Shown piece by piece: positions 14,755 through 22,596 of a stretch of DNA of 47,541 bases. A program made the translations under genes and the position numbers. The DNA comes from Saprospiraceae bacterium (lineage in GTDB: Bacteria > Bacteroidota > Bacteroidia > Chitinophagales > Saprospiraceae), in NCBI GenBank assembly GCA_026985735.1, contig JALSPW010000102.1, positions 1-47,541 of the forward strand. Direction: 5' to 3'. Every line of letters begins with the position of its first letter. Positions within the stretch are counted from its first letter, which is position 1. A model generated the notes under the pieces. The model had not been told where the DNA came from and made no database searches. It saw only the letters and a program-made list of their open reading frames with translations.

Positions 14755-17027
14755 TCATGTTTTCTATCATTTCTTCTGTTGTCACCATCTCTTCTATTTC
14801 TATTTCCGCCACGTCTATCTCCACCGCGTCTGTCTCCACCTCGATTATAATGCCTTCTATCGTCTTTTTCACCTCTTTCTTCACGTTCTTTAATATAATC
14901 CGGTTTAGGTAGCAAAGCTTTTCTACTAAGTCTGAGCTTTTTAGTTTTAGGGTCAATATCTATTAATTTAACTTTAAATTTATCTCCTACATTTACCGCA
15001 TCTTCAACATTTTCTATTCTGGAATATGATAATTCGGAAACATGAACCAAACCACTTTTCTTACCTAGGAAGTCAACAAAAACACCATAAGGCATAACAG
15101 TTTTTACTACTGCATCAAATTCATCACCAATTTGAGGTTTATAGGTTATTTCTTTAATTGTCTTAATCGCAGCTTCAATATCATCTTTATTTGTGCTGAA
15201 TACATGTACTATTCCTTTATCTTCTTCTTCGGTAATGGTAATAGTTGTATTTGTATTCTTTTGGATTTCTTGGATTACTTTTCCTCCCGGTCCTATTACT
15301 TCACCTATTTGATCCGTTTTGATTTCAATGACACTGATTCTTGGAGCATGAGGTTTGAGATCTTCTCTCGGAGCATCTATCGTTTGATTCATTTCATTCA
15401 ATATATGAGCTCTTCCTTCTTTTGCTTGCATAAGCGCACTTTCAAGAATATTATATGGAAGTCCGTCTATTTTAATGTCCATTTGGCATGCGACAATACC
15501 GTTTTTGGTTCCGGTTACTTTAAAGTCCATATCGCCGATAGCATCTTCATCACCGAGAATATCTGACAATACAACATATTTTTCACCATCGGTTATCAAA
15601 CCCATTGCTATTCCGCTAACACCTTCTTTTATTGGGACTCCGGCATCCATTAATGCCATTGAACCGCTACAAACTGTAGCCATTGAAGACGAACCATTTG
15701 ATTCCAATACATCTGAAGTAATTCTGATAGTATAAGGAAAATCTTCAGGTAATACTTTTCTTAACGATCTTCCCGCTAAATTTCCATGGCCAACTTCTCT
15801 ACGTCCGGGACCTCTCATCGGTTTAACTTCGCCTACTGAAAAACCGGGAAATGAATAATGCAATATGAAATCATCATAATATGAATTCAAAGCATTATCA
15901 ACCATTATTTGATCCATTTTTGTTCCCAAAGTAAGTATGGATAATACTTGAGTTTCTCCCCGGGTAAAGACGGCTGATCCATGACTGGAAGGAATAAGAT
16001 CTATTTCTGTCCAGATATTTCGTATTTCATCCGGTTTTCTTCCGTCCATTCTGATATTTTCTTCCAGTATTAATCTTCTGAAAACTTCTTTTTTCGTTTT
16101 GTCAAAATAAGTTGAAATCAGGCTGCCATATTCCTCAAACCATTCTTCTCCTTTTTCTTCTTTTAGGCTTTCTTTTAGCTCTTTTTCTATTTCTTTCAAC
16201 TGATTTTTTCGTGTGAGTTTATCCAAAGCACCTCTGGCAATTGTCTCGATTTTACCCGAGATCATATTTTTGATAGTCTCTTTTAGTTCAGGACTTTCCA
16301 ATGATTTTTCGAGTTCTCTTTTTACCAAAGCTTTATCACCAACTAATTTTGCTAATTCAAGTTGTGCTTCAATTTGGATTTTTATAGCATCATGAGCTAT
16401 CTTAATTGCTTCAACAATTTCTGTTTCACTTACCTCATCAGCTTCACCTTCCACCATCATCACATTGTCTAAAGTAGCAGCAACTATCAAATCTAAAGTT
16501 GCATTTTCCAGTTCGTCCCTTTTAGGGTTAATTTGATATTCTCCATTGATTTTAGCTACTCTGACTTCGGAAATAGGCCCATCCCATGGAATATTAGATA
16601 CACTTAAAGCACTGGATGCCGCTAAAGCTGCCAAAGCATCAGGCATTACACCGTCTTCGGCTGAAAGTAAATTGATATAAACCTGGGTTTCATTCATATA
16701 CCCGTCAGGAAACAGAGGCCTTAATGCTCTGTCAACCAATCTTGAAACTAATATCTCATTATCGGACAAGCGGCCTTCTCTCCTAAAAAAATTACCGGGA
16801 ATTCGTCCGGCAGATGCAAATTTTTCCTGATAGTCAACAGAAAGTGGAAAAAATGACTGATTTTCTTTTGCTTCTTTAGCAGAAACAACTGTTGCTAATA
16901 ATATAGTTTTTCCTATTGTTAAAGTTACCGAACCATCAGCCTGATCAGCCAATTTACCGGTTTCAATAACAACATCATTTCCATTCGGCATCTTGAACGA
17001 AATGGAAATTCCTTGTTTTTTACCCAT
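14751..17027 (-). CDS. pnp: Polyribonucleotide nucleotidyltransferase (PNPase)
   Basis: The 3'-to-5' phosphorolytic exoribonuclease of the RNA degradation machinery. The 758-residue product carries two RNase PH domains (about 10-230 and 325-550), with conserved active-region motifs such as FSVGEVKPMRGPGRREVGHGNLA and GDEDAIGDMDFKVTGT. A KH domain lies near 555-615 (IGPGGKVIQEIQ) and an S1 domain near 625-695 (GVFVDFLGKKSGLVHVSELS). The C-terminal 45 residues are an Arg/Gly/Asp tail with RRGGDRRGGNRNRR, beyond the usual end after S1. It lies 111 nt downstream of rpsO on the same strand, the classical rpsO-pnp order. Its stop codon lies inside repeat copy C. Confidence 0.98.
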   Translation of the reverse strand: MGKKQGISISFKMPNGNDVVIETGKLADQADGSVTLTIGKTILLATVVSAKEAKENQSFFPLSVDYQEKFASAGRIPGNFFRREGRLSDNEILVSRLVDRALRPLFPDGYMNETQVYINLLSAEDGVMPDALAALAASSALSVSNIPWDGPISEVRVAKINGEYQINPKRDELENATLDLIVAATLDNVMMVEGEADEVSETEIVEAIKIAHDAIKIQIEAQLELAKLVGDKALVKRELEKSLESPELKETIKNMISGKIETIARGALDKLTRKNQLKEIEKELKESLKEEKGEEWFEEYGSLISTYFDKTKKEVFRRLILEENIRMDGRKPDEIRNIWTEIDLIPSSHGSAVFTRGETQVLSILTLGTKMDQIMVDNALNSYYDDFILHYSFPGFSVGEVKPMRGPGRREVGHGNLAGRSLRKVLPEDFPYTIRITSDVLESNGSSSMATVCSGSMALMDAGVPIKEGVSGIAMGLITDGEKYVVLSDILGDEDAIGDMDFKVTGTKNGIVACQMDIKIDGLPYNILESALMQAKEGRAHILNEMNQTIDAPREDLKPHAPRISVIEIKTDQIGEVIGPGGKVIQEIQKNTNTTITITEEEDKGIVHVFSTNKDDIEAAIKTIKEITYKPQIGDEFDAVVKTVMPYGVFVDFLGKKSGLVHVSELSYSRIENVEDAVNVGDKFKVKLIDIDPKTKKLRLSRKALLPKPDYIKEREERGEKDDRRHYNRGGDRRGGDRRGGNRNRRDGDNRRNDRKHD

Positions 17028-17138
17028 AATAATAATTAAATTTTAATCGCATCTTGATTTAAAATGCACTTTGAAGCGGAAAATATTATAACCGCAATAA
17101 ATATAAAATATAGTTAATTTGATAAACTAAGATCCGAA

Positions 17139-17414
17139 TTATTTTCTGATGCCCAATTTTTCAATTAATGCTCTGTATCCTACAATATCTTTTCTCAATA
17201 GATATTTTAGAAATCGCTTTCTTTTACCAACTTTAGTTAAAAGAGCCCTTCTGCTTACTTGATCCTTTTTATTTTCATTAAGGTGATGTGAAAGTATTTT
17301 AATCTCTTCGGTAAGTAATGCTATTTGTCCTTCAATTGAACCTGTATTGGTCTCTGACCCTCCAAATTCTTTAAAAATTTCTTTTTTCTTTTTTGAATCT
17401 AATAATACACTCAT
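17139..17414 (-). CDS. rpsO: 30S ribosomal protein S15
   Basis: A 91-residue S15, which binds 16S rRNA in the small-subunit platform. The family core is plain: FGGSETNTGSIEGQIALLTEEI, LSHHLNENKKD, SRRALLTKVGKRKRFLKYL and a C-terminal YRALIEKLGIRK. Length is normal. It has a strong promoter 50 nt upstream (-33 TTTG at 17493-17496 and -7 box at 17464-17471 on the minus strand, 21 nt apart) and precedes pnp, probably as one transcription unit. In other bacteria S15 represses its own translation by binding its leader; no specific leader structure is evident here. Confidence 0.98.
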   Translation of the reverse strand: MSVLLDSKKKKEIFKEFGGSETNTGSIEGQIALLTEEIKILSHHLNENKKDQVSRRALLTKVGKRKRFLKYLLRKDIVGYRALIEKLGIRK

Positions 17415-17463
17415 TTTTATTTATTTTTACTAAGTTTAATTACGAAAATCTTCATTAGCGGCG

Positions 17464-17471
17464 CAAAGGTA
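17464..17471 (-). promoter_or_regulatory. rpsO-pnp promoter -7 box (TACCTTTG)
   Basis: Perfect -7 box on the minus strand with a TTTG -33 element at 17493-17496, 21 nt apart: one of the best two-part promoters in the window. Confidence 0.8.
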
Positions 17472-17583
17472 CTATTTATTTTATTAATTGCACAAATCCT
17501 GATAGTTTTATTTATTTTTTTATTTGTGTAGAACTAATTTTTGTTCAAATATGTTTAACAGATTGTAATTAAAAAATCAAATT

Positions 17584-18510
17584 ATGCAATATATAGATTA
17601 TTATAAAATATTAGGAATAAATAAAACTGCATCGGAAAAAGAAATAAAGAAGGCTTATAGAAAATTAGCTGTAAAATATCATCCTGATAAAAATAAGGGG
17701 AATAAACAAGCCGAAGAAAAGTTTAAAGAAATAAATGAAGCTTATACTGTCTTGTCAGATCCGGAAAAAAGAAAAAAATATGACAAATATGGTCATGATT
17801 GGGAAAAATTTGAACAAGCTGAACAGAATGGAGCTCATTTTGATTTCGGACAAGGTCAAGGTACAGGAGGATTCGATTTCGGGGGTAGCGGAGCTCAATT
17901 TGAATTTGGACAAGGGTCTGAGTTTTCTGATTTTTTCAATATGTTTTTTGGAGGCGGAAGTAGAGGATTTAATACCGGTAGAGCCGCTAGAGCGACTAAA
18001 GGGCAGGACTATTCTGCAATTGCGGAAATAACTTTGGAAGAGGCGTTTCATGGAACAAGCAGATTGATAGAATTGGGTGGAAAAAAAATAAGAGTCAAAT
18101 TTAAACCAGGAGTGAAAAACGGGCAAAAACTTAAAATTAAAGGCAAAGGGGCTCCAGGTAGAAATGGTGGTTCTCCGGGTGATTTATTTATTGAAGTTAA
18201 GATTTCAAATAATACCGGATTTGAGCGGAAAGGTGTTGATTTAAGAAAAAAATTGGATGTAGATCTTTTTACTGCTGTTTTGGGAGGTGAATTGGAAGTT
18301 GAAACTCTGGATCATAAAAAAGTAAAAATAAAAATCCCGGCAGGAACCCAAAATGGTAAAGTGTTTAGAATCAAAGGTAAAGGTATGCCAAAATATAATA
18401 TGCCCGGACATTTCGGGGATTTATATTTGGAGGTAAATGTAATAATACCTCAAAATCTGACTAATGAAGAAAAATCCCTGTTTGAAAAATTGAAAAAATT
18501 AAGAAATTAA
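17584..18510 (+). CDS. DnaJ-family co-chaperone (CbpA-like, class II)
   Basis: A J-domain co-chaperone that stimulates Hsp70 (DnaK). Residues 1-70 are the J domain with the HPD motif at 33-35. A Gly/Phe-rich linker covers about 75-135 ([18 protein letters not shown]). Two beta-rich substrate-binding domains follow, about 140-300 ([38 protein letters not shown]). The CxxCxGxG zinc-finger repeats of true DnaJ are absent, so it is the CbpA type; 308 residues fits CbpA. It is divergent from rpsO and followed by a repeat-bearing spacer. No grpE or dnaK is nearby. Start ATG 17584 is well supported by [12 protein letters not shown]. Confidence 0.94.
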   Translation: MQYIDYYKILGINKTASEKEIKKAYRKLAVKYHPDKNKGNKQAEEKFKEINEAYTVLSDPEKRKKYDKYGHDWEKFEQAEQNGAHFDFGQGQGTGGFDFGGSGAQFEFGQGSEFSDFFNMFFGGGSRGFNTGRAARATKGQDYSAIAEITLEEAFHGTSRLIELGGKKIRVKFKPGVKNGQKLKIKGKGAPGRNGGSPGDLFIEVKISNNTGFERKGVDLRKKLDVDLFTAVLGGELEVETLDHKKVKIKIPAGTQNGKVFRIKGKGMPKYNMPGHFGDLYLEVNVIIPQNLTNEEKSLFEKLKKLRN

Positions 18511-18600
18511 TTCAATTTTTTATTTTATTCATGAAACTTTCTTTGATGATACTTTGGGATAGTGTAATGTGATATGAAGATAGGGGAGTGAGTAAAGTCG

Positions 18601-18655
18601 GTAAAGTGTTTATGTATATAGTTTGAATTTTAATGATTATATAAATTTACATTTG
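18601..18655 (+). repeat. Dispersed palindromic repeat, copy G (degenerate)
   Basis: AAGTGTTTATGTATATAG followed by TTTGAATTTTAATGATTAT parallels the left arm and core of copy C (shared TTTGAATTTTAATG), but the right arm has decayed. It lies between the J-protein gene and the OmpA lipoprotein gene. Confidence 0.45.
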
Positions 18656-18727
18656 TTGAAAAACGATAAAATCAATAACAGATTGAAATGATACCTGCTT
18701 TAATGAAGACAATAAATTATTTATTTT

Positions 18728-18735
18728 TACATTTG
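18728..18735 (+). promoter_or_regulatory. Promoter -7 box (TACATTTG) of the OmpA-coaD gene group
   Basis: TAnnTTTG match 14 nt before the ATG at 18750, giving a very short leader. No convincing -33 element. Confidence 0.6.
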
Positions 18736-18749
18736 CAAAAAATAAAAAT

Positions 18750-19718
18750 ATGATAAATAAAGTTTCTATTCTTTTTGTATTTACAATGATATTATCATCT
18801 TGCGTTTTGCCTTCAAAATATCAAAATATTGTGGATGAAAAAAATAATTTGATTAGAGAAAATAATTCATTAAAGTATCTCAAAGAACAAAATAAAAAAG
18901 ACAAGGATGAAATTAAATCTTTGAAAGAGAGAATAAGTCAAACCGAACAATTGATGTATGAACTGAATACAAAACTTACAGCATCAAAAGATATGTATAA
19001 TAAATGTCAGCAAGAATATGATAAAATGTTGTTGGAAAATAAAAAATTATTGGATAGAGCATTTTCAGAACAAACAAATTTGTCTGAAGAATTGGCTGAA
19101 AAACAAAAATTGCTTGCAGAAAAAGAAAGAAGCTTAAGAAAACTTGAAAGTGATTTGAATAATCAAAATCTTAAACAGCAATTGTTGAAAAATAATCTTG
19201 AATCCAGAGAGCATAAAATTGATTCATTAAGAACCATGCTTCGATTGAAGGATGAAAAATTGTCATCTATTAAGGAAAAGATAAAAAGCGTACTTTCCGG
19301 ATATTCCAATGATGATATTATGGTTGAAAAAAGAAATGACGGGAGATTGTATATTTCATTAAGTCAGAATTTATTATTTGCCAAAGGAAGTGATAAATTG
19401 GATTTTAAAGGTAAATTGGCATTGAAAAACCTGGCAAAAGCCCTTAAAACAGAACCGTCTATCCATATTCTGATAGAAGGCCATACTGACGCTGACGGTA
19501 CTCCCCACTTAAATTGGAGATTGAGCACAGAAAGAGCTTTGGCTGTAACGGAAGTATTGATTAATAATGGTGTTATGCCTCAACAGATTACTGCAGCTGG
19601 TAGGGGGGAATATCAACCCCTAGTTCCGAATGATACTGAAAAAAACAAATCAAAAAACAGAAGGACAGAGATTATTTTAGAACCAAATGTTAATGATATT
19701 ATTAATTTTTTAAAATAA
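18750..19718 (+). CDS. OmpA-family peptidoglycan-binding lipoprotein with coiled coil
   Basis: An outer-membrane lipoprotein that should anchor the envelope to peptidoglycan. The signal peptide ends in the lipobox LSSC with the lipid-carrying cysteine at residue 18. Residues 25-185 form a long charged coiled coil (ENNSLKYLKEQNKKDKDEIK; LLAEKERSLRKLESDL). Residues 205-315 are an OmpA C-terminal domain: LIEGHTDADGTPHLNWRLSTERALAV, then ITAAGRGEYQPLVPND and KSKNRRTEIIL, with the peptidoglycan-contacting Asp and Arg positions present. It is first of four closely spaced genes ending in coaD. The long coiled coil could act as a periplasmic spacer; that is inference. Confidence 0.93.
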   Translation: MINKVSILFVFTMILSSCVLPSKYQNIVDEKNNLIRENNSLKYLKEQNKKDKDEIKSLKERISQTEQLMYELNTKLTASKDMYNKCQQEYDKMLLENKKLLDRAFSEQTNLSEELAEKQKLLAEKERSLRKLESDLNNQNLKQQLLKNNLESREHKIDSLRTMLRLKDEKLSSIKEKIKSVLSGYSNDDIMVEKRNDGRLYISLSQNLLFAKGSDKLDFKGKLALKNLAKALKTEPSIHILIEGHTDADGTPHLNWRLSTERALAVTEVLINNGVMPQQITAAGRGEYQPLVPNDTEKNKSKNRRTEIILEPNVNDIINFLK

Positions 19719-19751
19719 AAATTATTTCTTTGCTGTGTCGTTATCATTTAT

Positions 19752-20969
19752 ATGAAGTATTCGCTACAAATATTACTATTGATTATCATCGGTCATTTGA
19801 ATGCTCAACAGGTTAACTGTTCATTTGTAAATGATTATTTTCGTTTTTTTCAAAATCAAAATGATTATAATAATTTTTTACTGAATAAGGAAAAAATAAT
19901 ATCTGCTTTTGATGAAAATTTAGATTTAAGAGATGAAATTACAATACCGGTTGTGTTTCATGTTTTTAATAAGAAAAACTCTGATTTTCAAGTAAGGATT
20001 CCTGATGTTTATGAGCAACTGGATATATTGAATGATGCCTTTAACGCACAAAATTATGATCTGAAATATGTTCCGGATACATTTTATGATTTGATTGGTA
20101 ACTTAAGAATAAATTTTTGTATTGGGAAAAAAGATGAATCCGGAAAAGTCATAAAAGGAATTTTATTTTTTGAAACGGAAGAAAATAATTTTGCCGATCA
20201 ATATGTCGAAGGAGATAATAAAAGATTAAAGATCAAGCATAAATCATTTGGAGGTTCGGATTTGTGGGATCCTCAAAAATATATAAATATATGGATTGGT
20301 GAAATGTCAAATAACTTTGGAACATCTACATTTCCAGGTATTAACCCTGAATATTCAAATGAAGAAGGTATTGTTATTAATATTGGAAACCTCAAAAAGA
20401 ATAGCACTCAGAAAAAAACTATAGTTCATGAGATGGGACATTATTTTGATCTATATCATATATGGGGAAATAATCCGGGATGTGAAAATGATGATGAGGT
20501 TGAAGATACTCCCTTACAGTATAATTATTATTCAGGCTGCCCTAAGGGCGATAAATTCTCTTGCGGATCAATGGATATGTTTATGAATTACATGGATTAT
20601 ACCAATGATCATTGCAGTCTTATGTTTACCAAAGGTCAGATTGAAAGGATGAAAGCTTCTATCAATATATATAGAAAATCCTTAATTATAAACAATTCGC
20701 TTTGTGATATTAAGATCGTTACGGATTTATTTGATGGAATAGATTTTTATGTAAAAAATAATTGTATTTCTTTGGTTAGAACATATTTCCCTGATGAAGT
20801 AATTAATGTGATAATTTATGATATTAGGGGAAGGGAAATTTATTCAGGGAAATTCGGGAAATGGGAAACAGTAAAAAATATAAGTTCTGTTTATTTTAAT
20901 TCAGGGTTGTACTTTATTCAATTAAATTCAGGAAAAATAGTTAATACTAAAAAGATTATTATTTTTTAA
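19752..20969 (+). CDS. Secreted M43 (pappalysin-type) metalloprotease with T9SS sorting tail
   Basis: A 405-residue secreted zinc protease. A signal peptide covers residues 1-19 (cut near LNAQQ). The metzincin zinc site is HEMGHYFDLYH (226-236), with H226, H230, H236 and catalytic E227; the Met-turn is FMNYMDY (277-283). Cysteines in the region (C244, C263, C271, C288) fit the disulfide pattern of M43 enzymes. The last 70 or so residues form a type IX secretion C-terminal domain (VNVIIYDIRGREIYSG; GLYFIQLNSGK). The position usually held by Gly in HExxHxxG is Asp here. It lies 33 bp after the OmpA gene. Likely a surface or secreted protease for peptide use; the substrate is unknown. Confidence 0.92.
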   Translation: MKYSLQILLLIIIGHLNAQQVNCSFVNDYFRFFQNQNDYNNFLLNKEKIISAFDENLDLRDEITIPVVFHVFNKKNSDFQVRIPDVYEQLDILNDAFNAQNYDLKYVPDTFYDLIGNLRINFCIGKKDESGKVIKGILFFETEENNFADQYVEGDNKRLKIKHKSFGGSDLWDPQKYINIWIGEMSNNFGTSTFPGINPEYSNEEGIVINIGNLKKNSTQKKTIVHEMGHYFDLYHIWGNNPGCENDDEVEDTPLQYNYYSGCPKGDKFSCGSMDMFMNYMDYTNDHCSLMFTKGQIERMKASINIYRKSLIINNSLCDIKIVTDLFDGIDFYVKNNCISLVRTYFPDEVINVIIYDIRGREIYSGKFGKWETVKNISSVYFNSGLYFIQLNSGKIVNTKKIIIF

Positions 20970-21014
20970 CAATAAAATTAATTAATATTTGTTTAATTTG
21001 CATAAAAAAAATAT

Positions 21015-21740
21015 ATGAAAAAATTATTTGTAGCCGGATTGATAAGTGTATTTGTATTTGGTGCATGCAGTACTGTTAAAATGGAGTCTAATCCTAAAAA
21101 GGCTTCTCCTGTTATTGTGTATAGTAAAGGGCCTTGTTTTGGAAAATGTCCGATATATACTATGACAATTTATAATACAGGCCTGGTAAAATATAACGGT
21201 AGAAGGTATACAACCAAAAATGGTAAGCATGAGAAAATGTTAGATAAAAAAAATTATACGGAATTAGTGAAATTATTTAGGAAAAATAGATTCTGGCGGT
21301 TTGATGACACTTATGGTATGGATTTGGTTGACGCTCCGACGACAACAATATCATTTTCAGACGATGATAAAGTAAAAACAATCAAAGGTAAATCTCAATT
21401 TCCTGAAAAACTAAAAGAATTGATGATTAGACTTGATACCTTGGCGAATTCCAAGGACGGTTGGATTATGACTGAAAAACCGTCTATTGTAGAAAGAGGG
21501 GAGGAGATTATCGAAAATCAGATTATTATAAAATCAGGAAAAGGTATGATAATGTCGAGATGGTTGCAAAAATATAAAAAATACGGAGTTAGATTAATGA
21601 AAAGAATAGGAGATAGTAATGATTATTGGCTTATCAGATTTGATAAAAATAAAATTAATCCGAATAAAATGTTGAAAATGATTCAGGATGATGAATTCGT
21701 TTCAGATGCAGAATTTAACAAAAAAGTAACAAACAGATGA
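21015..21740 (+). CDS. DUF6438 lipoprotein
   Basis: A 241-residue predicted lipoprotein. The signal peptide ends in FGAC with the lipidated cysteine at residue 18. Residues 33-145 match DUF6438 as I know it: SKGPCFGKCPIYTMTIYNTG with two close cysteines, then FRKNRFWRFDDTY and TTTISFSDDDKVKTIKG. A second part (about 160-235) looks like a separate small domain with KSGKGMIMSRWLQKYKKYGVRL. The function of DUF6438 is not known. The gene lies 45 bp after the protease and its stop overlaps the coaD start by 4 bp, so it is probably translated together with coaD, although a functional link is not obvious. Confidence 0.85.
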   Translation: MKKLFVAGLISVFVFGACSTVKMESNPKKASPVIVYSKGPCFGKCPIYTMTIYNTGLVKYNGRRYTTKNGKHEKMLDKKNYTELVKLFRKNRFWRFDDTYGMDLVDAPTTTISFSDDDKVKTIKGKSQFPEKLKELMIRLDTLANSKDGWIMTEKPSIVERGEEIIENQIIIKSGKGMIMSRWLQKYKKYGVRLMKRIGDSNDYWLIRFDKNKINPNKMLKMIQDDEFVSDAEFNKKVTNR

Positions 21741-22210
21741 AAATAGCTGTTTTTCCGGGTTCATTTGATCCTATTACAATAGGTCATGTTAATTTAATAC
21801 AGAGAGCTTGTCCGCTATTTGATAAAATAATAATATCAATCGGAATGAACACAAGCAAAAATAAACTCTTCCCACTTGAACAGCGTATAGATTGGATTAA
21901 TGGCGTTTTTAAAAATGAAAGTAAAATAGAGGTTAGAGAATTTCATGGATTGACTATCGATTTTTGCAAGAAAGTAGGTGCTAAATATATAATCAGAGGG
22001 CTGAGAAATGCTTCGGATTTTGATTATGAAAAAACAATAGCTCAATTGAATCACGAACTAAATAAAGATATCGAAACCGTTTTTCTTATTAGCAGACCGA
22101 GATATAGCCATATTAGCTCGACTATTGTCAGGGAAATAATTCGAGTGAAAGGTGATGCATCTTCTTTAGTTCCGGAAAATGTAGATTTGAGTATAAAGTA
22201 TAAAGGTTAA
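21737..22210 (+). CDS. coaD: Pantetheine-phosphate adenylyltransferase (PPAT)
   Basis: Catalyses the fourth step of coenzyme A synthesis, joining 4'-phosphopantetheine and ATP to give dephospho-CoA. The 157-residue length is typical. The nucleotidyltransferase motif PGSFDPITIGH spans residues 7-17. KYIIRGLRNASDFDYE and the C-terminal ISSTIVREIIRVKGDASSLVP are family hallmarks. It starts inside the last codons of the DUF6438 gene (4-bp overlap) and ends the group that begins with the OmpA lipoprotein. Motifs are intact. Confidence 0.97.
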   Translation: MKIAVFPGSFDPITIGHVNLIQRACPLFDKIIISIGMNTSKNKLFPLEQRIDWINGVFKNESKIEVREFHGLTIDFCKKVGAKYIIRGLRNASDFDYEKTIAQLNHELNKDIETVFLISRPRYSHISSTIVREIIRVKGDASSLVPENVDLSIKYKG

Positions 22211-22596
22211 AAATCAAAGTTTAAAGTTACATCTTTCATATTTCAAGTTACAAGTTCCATGTTCCATTTTTCATGTTTTATGTTTAAGAGACAAAGGGCA
22301 AAAAGGAAAAAGAGAAGGGGGAAATGGCGCTTAATCATTGTGGGAAAAGCATAATCTTAACAGGATATATTTAACTTCTGGGAGAGTAAAAGTTCCTCTC
22401 TTTCCTGGTACAAAGATTGAAAAATATCATTAATTTGTAAAAAAGAGAGGGGCTTAAGGTGAGGATAAAAGACAAAGACAAAAAGAAATATAATCGTATA
22501 CGTTGATTTACGAATGGGAGTGATAGGATAGGATTTGAAAAATATTTTTTTAATTTTTATGTCAACTTAATTCCAAACAGGTCAGTTGTTTTTAAA
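22211..22596. other. Convergent non-coding region with word-like repeats and a long hairpin
   Basis: No gene is visible between the ends of coaD (+) and the TonB receptor gene (-). The left part (22212-22285) drifts through CAAAGTT/TTCAAGTT/GTTCCATGTTCC-type words. The centre has a long imperfect hairpin (22395-22450). A purine-rich stretch with GACAAAGACAAAAAG follows. Confidence 0.6.
22395..22450. repeat. Long inverted repeat with CCTCTCTTT/AAAGAGAGG arms
   Basis: Perfect 9-bp outer arms (22395-22403 and 22442-22450) and perfect 6-bp inner arms TACAAA/TTTGTA (22409-22414 and 22434-22439) form one nested hairpin. It lies between convergent genes and could end or protect transcripts from both sides, or be a decayed mobile palindrome. 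Confidence 0.5.

Noticed and set aside
15132-15566. 144-codon ORF antisense to pnp
   Set aside because: Shadow of a certain gene; its low-complexity Cys/Phe/Tyr-rich product is not plausible.
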